From Neisseria zalophi (GTDB taxonomy: Bacteria; Pseudomonadota; Gammaproteobacteria; Burkholderiales; Neisseriaceae), in NCBI RefSeq assembly GCF_008807015.1, contig NZ_CP031700.1, positions 2,071,014 to 2,135,013 of the forward strand: a stretch of 64,000 nucleotides of DNA, given 5' to 3'. Made by a program: the position numbers and the translations under genes. This document shows, one piece after another, positions 58,780 through 64,000 of this stretch (the first letter of the stretch is position 1; every line of letters begins with the position of its first letter). The notes beneath the pieces were generated by a model that searched no databases, was not told the origin of the DNA, and was given only the letters and a program-made list of their open reading frames with translations.

Positions 58780-59952
58780 TCAATCCGTAGTAGTCGGATA
58801 AGTACCTTTTACCAAAATATCGCGGGTTACATCATGAATATTGCGGTTACCGGTAAAGGCCATAGAAACATCCATTTCTTTATAAAGGATTTCCAGCGCA
58901 CGAGTAACACCTTCTTCACCGTAAGCACCCAATCCATAAAGGAAGGCACGACCGATCATAGTACCGCGCGCACCCAATGCCCAAGCTTTAAGAATATCCT
59001 GACCACTGCGGATACCGCTATCAAGCCATACTTCAATATCATTACCCACTGCGCTCACAATATCCGGCAGGGCTTTAATAGAAGAAATCGTATCGTCAAG
59101 CTGGCGTCCGCCATGATTGGAAACCACCAACGCATCGGCACCGCTTTTCACAGCCAGTTCTGCATCTTCAGGCTCCATCACACCCTTCAGAATCAGTTTG
59201 CCACCCCATAAATCTTTAATGCGGGCAACATCATCCCAACTCAATGCAGGGTCAAACTGCTCGGCTGTCCAAGACGACAGCGAAGACAAATCGGTTACAT
59301 TTTTAGCATGGCCGACAATATTGCCGAATGTGCGCCGCTTGGTATTCAGCATTTTCATACACCATTCGGGTTTGGTGGCCAAATTAATCATATTAGGAAT
59401 AGTCGGTTTCGGTGGCGCAGACAAACCGTTTTTAATATCTTTATGGCGTTGCCCCAAAACTTGTAAATCAACCGTCAGAATCAATGCCGAACATTGTGCC
59501 GCTTGGGCGCGCTTAACCAAATTCTCCATAAACTCACGGTCACGCATGACATAAAGCTGAAACCAAAAAGGCGCACTGGTATTTTCTGCAATATCTTCAA
59601 TTGAGCAGATAGACATCGTAGAAAGCGAGAAAGGCACGCCGAATTTTTCCGCTGCACGGGCGGCTAAGATTTCACCGTCGGCATGTTGCATACCGGTAAA
59701 CCCTGTCGGGGCAATCGCAACCGGCATTTTCACATCTTGGCCAATCATTTTGGTTTCCAAGCTGCGGTTTTCCATATCTACCAAAATACGTTGGCGGAAT
59801 TTAATATCTTGGAAATCAGTGGTATTGTCACGATAAGTTCTTTCAGTCCACGAACCCGAATCAGCGTAGTCGTAAAACATTTTCGGTACTTTACGTTGCG
59901 CCATCAGGCGCAAATCTTCGATACAGGTCATTTTACTCAAATCACGTTTCAT
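58780..59952 (-). CDS. lldD: L-lactate dehydrogenase (FMN, quinone-linked)
   Basis: 390 residues from Met at 59952 (MKRDLSKMTCIEDL; AAGG 8 bases upstream). An FMN-dependent alpha-hydroxyacid dehydrogenase, TIM barrel, membrane-associated, passing electrons from L-lactate to quinone. Marks: PKMFYDYADSGSWTE, PVAIAPTGFTGM, FWFQLYVMRDRE, the catalytic VSNHGGRQLD with base His and Arg, and DSGIRSGQDILKA. Lactate is a main carbon source of Neisseria. Its terminator has been broken by the IS. Divergent from iscR. Confidence 0.94.
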   Translation of the reverse strand: MKRDLSKMTCIEDLRLMAQRKVPKMFYDYADSGSWTERTYRDNTTDFQDIKFRQRILVDMENRSLETKMIGQDVKMPVAIAPTGFTGMQHADGEILAARAAEKFGVPFSLSTMSICSIEDIAENTSAPFWFQLYVMRDREFMENLVKRAQAAQCSALILTVDLQVLGQRHKDIKNGLSAPPKPTIPNMINLATKPEWCMKMLNTKRRTFGNIVGHAKNVTDLSSLSSWTAEQFDPALSWDDVARIKDLWGGKLILKGVMEPEDAELAVKSGADALVVSNHGGRQLDDTISSIKALPDIVSAVGNDIEVWLDSGIRSGQDILKAWALGARGTMIGRAFLYGLGAYGEEGVTRALEILYKEMDVSMAFTGNRNIHDVTRDILVKGTYPTTTD

Positions 59953-60290
59953 GTCATCTACCTTAAAAAATACATTATTTCTATTAATAAACAATAAATA
60001 AAGCCAAATAGTTTTAGATGGGCTCACTATCGGCTACTTGATAATCCCTATCAATCTATACCAAGCACAAGCATATTGCAAATGCTTTATAAGCTTAATA
60101 GATAAACTATGCCAAGACTACCTATAAATATTACCCTACATTTTCAACCCTAATCCTACTCATATTAAACTTCATAAATTATTGTTATCTACATAAAAAG
60201 AAAACTTCCATCTAACACTAACAGATTAATTATAAGCCGTCTGAAAAAATGCTATGCCTTTTATAGCGGCAGACAATGCTCCGCCAATAT
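59953..60290. other. lldD-iscR intergenic region
   Basis: About 340 bases, AT-rich, without a gene. It contains one DUS variant, AAGCCGTCTGAA, near 60236. The lldD promoter should be at the left end but no clear pair stands out. Confidence 0.5.
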
Positions 60291-60323
60291 ATACTTGACT
60301 AAATCACTCAGATATTAGACAAT
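60291..60323 (+). promoter_or_regulatory. IscR type 1 site over the isc promoter
   Basis: The 25 bases 60291-60315 fit the E. coli type 1 IscR consensus at 23 positions by my count (ATA at the left edge, GACT, TAT at the right). The -35 TTGACT (60295-60300) is inside it, and GACAAT (60318-60323) at 17-base spacing serves as -10. This predicts repression of isc by [2Fe-2S] IscR. Confidence 0.75.
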
Positions 60324-60375
60324 CGCCCTCAAGATACAACACAAACCCACCGAATAATTTTAAAACAGGCACACC

Positions 60376-60819
60376 ATGCGACTGACCACCAAAGGCCGCT
60401 TTGCCGTCACTGCCATGATAGATTTGGCGATGAACGCCCAAAGCGGTGCGGTAAAATTAAGCGCCATTAGCGAGAGGCAGAATATTTCTCTTTCTTATTT
60501 GGAACAACTATTCAGCAAACTTCGTCGAGCCGAATTGGTAGAGAGCCTACGCGGCCCCGGAGGCGGGTATATTCTTGCAGCGCCGGCCACCCAAATCAAT
60601 ATTGCCCAAATCATTGCTGCCGCAGAAGACTGCCTTGATGCGACACAGTGCGGCAGTAGAGGAAACTGCAATAACGGACATGCTTGCGTTACCCACGAAC
60701 TATGGGAAAGTCTGAATAAAATCATCAATGACTATCTAAGCAACGTTACCTTGCAGAATGTGGTTGACCAAAACAATGAAAACCACGGCCACGTGATTAA
60801 TTTTACCCATATTCATTAA
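60376..60819 (+). CDS. iscR: Fe-S cluster regulator IscR
   Basis: A 147-residue Rrf2-family repressor. Winged helix RLTTKGRFAVTAMIDLA and SLSYLEQLFSKLRRAELVES; cluster region EDCLDATQCGSRGNC, with the three Cys at the spacing of E. coli Cys92/98/104 and a His in CVTHELW. It senses cluster supply and controls its own operon through the upstream site. First gene of iscR-S-U-(HhH)-A. Confidence 0.96.
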   Translation: MRLTTKGRFAVTAMIDLAMNAQSGAVKLSAISERQNISLSYLEQLFSKLRRAELVESLRGPGGGYILAAPATQINIAQIIAAAEDCLDATQCGSRGNCNNGHACVTHELWESLNKIINDYLSNVTLQNVVDQNNENHGHVINFTHIH

Positions 60820-60869
60820 ATGTATAATGATACGAACCATATAAATAAAAACGAAAGAGACCACCAACC

Positions 60870-62084
60870 ATGACTGTTAAAACCCCGATATACCTTGACT
60901 ACGCTGCCACCACACCGGTTGATCCGCGTGTTGCAGAAAAAATGATTCCCTACCTGACCGAGCAATTCGGCAACCCCGCATCCAACAGCCATAGTTTCGG
61001 CTGGACGGCAGAAGAAGCGGTTGAGAATGCCCGTTTGGAAATTGCCAAATTGATTAATGCCGATGCCAAAGAGATTGTTTTTACCAGCGGCGCAACCGAA
61101 TCAGACAATCTGGCCATCAAAGGTGCGGCACACTTTTATAAAACCAGAGGCAAACACCTGATTACCGTTAAAACCGAGCATAAAGCCGTGCTCGACACTA
61201 TGCGCGAATTGGAACGTCAGGGCTTTGAAGTCACTTATTTAGGTGTACAAGATAACGGCCTGATTGACTTGGAAGAGCTCAAAGCCGCCATCCGCCCCGA
61301 TACCATTTTGGTTTCTGTGATGTGGGTGAACAATGAAATCGGCGTGATTCAAGATATTCCCGCAATTGGTGAAATCTGCCGCGAAAACAAAATTATTTTC
61401 CACGTCGATGCTGCTCAAGCTGCAGGGAAAACACCGATTGACGTAGAAGCCGCCAAAGTAGATTTGATGAGCTTATCCGCTCACAAAATTTACGGCCCTA
61501 AAGGTATCGGCGCTATGTATGTACGCCGCAAACCGCGCGTACGCCTTGAAGCACAAATGCACGGTGGCGGCCATGAACGCGGTTTCCGAAGCGGTACATT
61601 GCCGACACACCAAATCGTCGGCATGGGTGAAGCATTCCGCTTGGCTCGTGAAGAGTTAGACAAAGACCGCGAACACGCTTTGAAATTACGCGATATCTTC
61701 TTAAAAGGCATCGAAGGCATTGAAGAAGTTTATATCAACGGCGATTTAGACAAACGCGTGCCTACCAACCTAAATGTCAGCTTTAACTTTGTAGAAGGTG
61801 AAAGCCTGATTATGGCCGTGAAAGAATTGGCTGTTTCCAGCGGTTCGGCCTGTACGTCTGCCTCTTTGGAACCCTCGTATGTTTTACGCGCCCTAGGCCG
61901 TAACGATGAGCTGGCGCACTCTTCCCTACGTATTAGCTTCGGCCGCATGACCACCGAAGAAGAAATGGCCTATGCCGCCGATTTAATTAAATCCAAAATC
62001 GGCAAACTGCGCGAACTTTCCCCATTATGGGAAATGTTTAAAGAAGGCATTGACTTGAATACTGTAGAATGGGCCGAACATTAA
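60870..62084 (+). CDS. iscS: Cysteine desulfurase IscS
   Basis: 404 residues, PLP enzyme supplying sulfur from cysteine for Fe-S clusters, thionucleosides and other cofactors. Marks: [14 protein letters not shown], the TSGATESDN cofactor loop, the PLP lysine in [15 protein letters not shown], and the mobile catalytic Cys loop [14 protein letters not shown]. The C-terminus binds IscU. Standard length. Confidence 0.98.
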   Translation: MTVKTPIYLDYAATTPVDPRVAEKMIPYLTEQFGNPASNSHSFGWTAEEAVENARLEIAKLINADAKEIVFTSGATESDNLAIKGAAHFYKTRGKHLITVKTEHKAVLDTMRELERQGFEVTYLGVQDNGLIDLEELKAAIRPDTILVSVMWVNNEIGVIQDIPAIGEICRENKIIFHVDAAQAAGKTPIDVEAAKVDLMSLSAHKIYGPKGIGAMYVRRKPRVRLEAQMHGGGHERGFRSGTLPTHQIVGMGEAFRLAREELDKDREHALKLRDIFLKGIEGIEEVYINGDLDKRVPTNLNVSFNFVEGESLIMAVKELAVSSGSACTSASLEPSYVLRALGRNDELAHSSLRISFGRMTTEEEMAYAADLIKSKIGKLRELSPLWEMFKEGIDLNTVEWAEH

Positions 62085-62102
62085 GAATAACCGGAAACAA
62101 TC

Positions 62103-62129
62103 GGCCGTCTGAAACGGTTTCAGACGGCC
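62103..62129 (+). terminator. Perfect DUS hairpin inside the isc operon
   Basis: GGCCGTCTGAAAC, one base, GTTTCAGACGGCC: 13 pairs with almost no loop, between iscS and iscU. It lacks a T run on +, so it may attenuate or mark an mRNA processing site rather than stop transcription fully. Confidence 0.65.
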
Positions 62130-62171
62130 AAACGAAACGAACAACCATACCAATACACAAGGAACCCTATC

Positions 62172-62558
62172 ATGGCATATAGCGATAAAGTAATTGATCA
62201 TTACGAAAACCCCCGTAACGTCGGCTCTTTTGACAAAGACGACAACGACGTCGGTACCGGCATGGTCGGCGCCCCGGCCTGCGGCGACGTAATGAAACTC
62301 CAAATCAAAGTAAACGATAACGGCGTAATTGAAGATGCCAAATTTAAAACCTACGGTTGCGGTTCTGCCATTGCCTCTTCATCACTAATTACCGAATGGG
62401 TAAAAGGCAAAAGCTTGGACGAAGCTTTATCGATTAAAAACAACCAGATTGCCGAAGAACTGGAACTGCCACCAGTAAAAGTACACTGCTCTATCTTGGC
62501 TGAAGACGCGATTAAAGCCGCAGTTTCCGACTATAAAAAGAAACACGGCGGCGAATAA
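62172..62558 (+). CDS. iscU: Fe-S cluster scaffold IscU
   Basis: 128 residues. The three cluster Cys are in GAPACGDVMKL, KTYGCGSAIASSS and PVKVHCSILAEDA, with the Asp next to the first; LPPVKVHC is the HscA-chaperone recognition motif. Receives sulfur from IscS. hscA/hscB/fdx do not follow here, unlike in E. coli. Confidence 0.98.
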   Translation: MAYSDKVIDHYENPRNVGSFDKDDNDVGTGMVGAPACGDVMKLQIKVNDNGVIEDAKFKTYGCGSAIASSSLITEWVKGKSLDEALSIKNNQIAEELELPPVKVHCSILAEDAIKAAVSDYKKKHGGE

Positions 62559-62725
62559 AGTAAGGTGTGTGCGGCTCTCCGCCTTATCCTATCTTTCGAT
62601 CATAGCGGCATAGCTCATTGCCGCTGTTGGCACGGATAATGGTTTCTTCCATATCCGGAATAATAATTGGCACATTCTTCAGCTGAAAACATACCAATAC
62701 AATTGGTTGATATAAAGGAAAAGCC

Positions 62726-63004
62726 ATGCCGTTCAGCGAAACGGAAATCCAATCCCTATTGGCACAAAAAGGCATTGGCAAAACCATATTGCAACGCTTA
62801 CAACAAATGGGTTTAGATAGCGTGTCGACTCTGGCCTGTGCCAATATAGATGATGTTTTAACACAAGGTTCGGCACTTACCGGCTCAACCTGCTGGAAAA
62901 ACAGCCCACAGGCAAAAGCTGCGATCAGCAATGCTATTGCATGGGCACAACAACAGTCGGTCTCCCCAAAGCCAACCTATAAAACGGAAAATAAACAGAC
63001 ATGA
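62726..63004 (+). CDS. Small helix-hairpin-helix-like protein of the isc operon
   Basis: 92 residues. The N-terminal half looks like a helix-hairpin-helix module ([19 protein letters not shown], then [13 protein letters not shown]), a fold that usually binds DNA or proteins. The rest is a helix ending in a polar tail. Its stop overlaps the iscA start as ATGA (63001-63004), so the two are translationally coupled, and it has iscU upstream on the same strand. I do not know its function; the position suggests a role in cluster delivery or control. Confidence 0.7.
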   Translation: MPFSETEIQSLLAQKGIGKTILQRLQQMGLDSVSTLACANIDDVLTQGSALTGSTCWKNSPQAKAAISNAIAWAQQQSVSPKPTYKTENKQT

Positions 63005-63321
63005 TTACCCTTACCGAAAAAGCAGCCAATCATATCCAAAACTTTCTTACCAAACGTGGTAAAGGCGAAGGCATCCGCTTGGGCGTAAAAACCAGTGGCT
63101 GCTCAGGCATGGCCTATACTTTGGAATTTGTGGATGAAGTCCAACCCGAAGATATGGTGTTTGAAGGTTTCGGCGTGAAAGTCTTTGTCGATCCCAAAAG
63201 CCACGTTTATTTAGACGGTACCGAATTGGACTACACCAAAGAAGGTTTGCAGGAAGGCTTTAAATTCCAAAACCCAAACGTGAAAGACGAATGCGGTTGC
63301 GGCGAAAGCTTCCACGTTTGA
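63001..63321 (+). CDS. iscA: A-type Fe-S carrier IscA
   Basis: A 106-residue HesB/IscA protein. Three conserved Cys: [16 protein letters not shown] and the C-terminal DECGCGESF. It binds iron or a cluster and passes it to apo-proteins. Translation is coupled to the gene before it. Last isc gene visible; DUS-rich spacer follows. Confidence 0.96.
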   Translation: MITLTEKAANHIQNFLTKRGKGEGIRLGVKTSGCSGMAYTLEFVDEVQPEDMVFEGFGVKVFVDPKSHVYLDGTELDYTKEGLQEGFKFQNPNVKDECGCGESFHV

Positions 63322-63432
63322 TGATTGCCCTATTCAGTTTTAGACGGCCTATTTTCAATCATACAGGCCGTCTGAAAACTGTTTTGCCATAATCTCAATA
63401 CCTTGTCTGATTTTATGGCCTCATAAAATTCT

Positions 63433-63464
63433 AGGTCGTCTGAAATATTTTTTTCAGACGGCCT
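63433..63464. terminator. DUS pair with one mucosa-type arm
   Basis: AGGTCGTCTGAA on the left (the 12-mer described for N. mucosa) faces a standard TTCAGACGGCCT. The changed base still allows U-G pairing on the + transcript. Other DUS copies lie near 63337 (degenerate) and 63367, and a small TTTTATG/CATAAAA hairpin at 63411-63428. Confidence 0.65.
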
Positions 63465-63584
63465 TTTCAATATCATCAAAATCATTCATAAACCTTATCG
63501 CCCACCCCTACGGCCATTAGGTTTCAGCAGCAGATATGCTATACTCGCCCCCATCCGAAACCGATACGAATCAAGGAAAATACA

Positions 63585-64000
63585 ATGGCTGATTTCAATA
63601 AAATCCTAACTCCCGGCGATGTAGACGGCGGCATTATCAACGTTGTCAACGAAATTCCTGCTGGCAGCAACCACAAAATCGAATGGAACCGCAAAGTTGC
63701 CGCATTCCAACTCGACCGTGTAGAACCTGCTATTTTTGCCAAACCGACCAACTACGGCTTTATTCCGCAAACATTAGATGAAGACGGCGACGAACTCGAT
63801 GTATTGTTGATTACCGAACAGCCTTTGGCAACCGGTGTCTTTTTAGAAGCCAAAGTTATCGGCGTGATGAAATTTGTCGACGATGGCGAAGTAGACGACA
63901 AAATCGTATGCGTACCGGCAGACGACCGCAACAACGGCAACGCCTATAACAGCCTGAGCGACTTGCCCGCCCAATTAATCAAACAAATCGAATTCCATTT
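63585..64000 (+). CDS. ppa: Inorganic pyrophosphatase (3' truncated by window)
   Basis: The first 138 residues of a family I soluble pyrophosphatase. It hydrolyses pyrophosphate and so drives biosynthesis. Visible marks: IVNEIPAG-type start (NVVNEIPAGSNHKIEW), TNYGFIPQTLDEDGDELDVL with the metal-binding Asp residues, and VPADDRNN. AAGGAAAATACA precedes the ATG and TATACT (63540-63545) is a likely -10. The gene runs off the window end. Confidence 0.95.
   Translation, partial: MADFNKILTPGDVDGGIINVVNEIPAGSNHKIEWNRKVAAFQLDRVEPAIFAKPTNYGFIPQTLDEDGDELDVLLITEQPLATGVFLEAKVIGVMKFVDDGEVDDKIVCVPADDRNNGNAYNSLSDLPAQLIKQIEFH

Overview
The window is chromosomal DNA from a Neisseria-type bacterium (family Neisseriaceae, Betaproteobacteria). 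The clearest evidence is the 10-mer GCCGTCTGAA, the core of the Neisseria DNA uptake sequence (DUS). I count roughly 65-70 copies on both strands, mostly in the 12-mer form AGGCCGTCTGAA (the AG-DUS dialect). About twenty lie as inverted pairs just after genes, where they double as transcription terminators. Gene content agrees: paired bacterioferritins, short HisG with HisZ, System II cytochrome c maturation, cytochrome c4, a minimal ProQ, and his and trp genes scattered rather than in operons. No rRNA, CRISPR array, prophage or toxin-antitoxin locus is visible. The only mobile element is one IS3-family insertion sequence.

Layout. 1-398: end of an unknown gene. 0.6-1.6 kb: bfrA-bfrB iron storage. 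2.1-8.2 kb: typA, a DUF4126 membrane protein, an unknown 188-residue protein, an MFS exporter, a PepSY protein, a Tag-type DNA glycosylase and ProQ. 8.5-14.1 kb: aroC, putP, lgt, trpG, trpD. 14.2-15.6 kb: bfd, an 0.8 kb AT-rich intergenic region with an FNR-type site and two possible short transcripts, and a duplicated histidine-rich protein. 15.9-19.8 kb: lysO, a DeoR regulator, hflX, tatD. 20.1-23.4 kb: the thrS-infC-rpmI-rplT operon, in which infC appears to start on ATC. 23.5-27.9 kb: tRNA-Val(GAC), anmK, a Pit phosphate transporter, tRNA-Leu(CAA), a SCO1/SenC copper chaperone.

27.9-32.7 kb: hisG, a NYN/OST-HTH protein, hisD, ribokinase, a small acetyltransferase. 32.9-38.9 kb: an AT-richer MFS exporter, rne with a long leader, divergent rluC. 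39.2-44.8 kb: a GlsB-type membrane protein, ubiG, a GIY-YIG protein, metR, trkH, engB, cytochrome c4. 44.9-52.6 kb: resB-ccsA, recJ, grxC-secB, trkA. 52.7-57.3 kb: trpF, trpB, purA, hisZ. 57.5-58.7 kb: the IS, sitting in the loop of what was a DUS-pair terminator. 58.8-64 kb: lldD, then iscR-iscS-iscU-(HhH protein)-iscA behind a near-consensus IscR site, and the start of ppa.

Connected functions: bfrA/bfrB/bfd store and release iron. iscRSUA builds Fe-S clusters. cytochrome c4 is a likely client of ResB-CcsA. TrkH and TrkA form one K+ uptake system. HisG needs HisZ, encoded about 28 kb away. rne, proQ and rluC concern RNA. The most interesting unexplained DNA is 14.6-15.2 kb: an FNR-like palindrome flanked symmetrically by two outward -10 boxes, each reading toward an intrinsic terminator.
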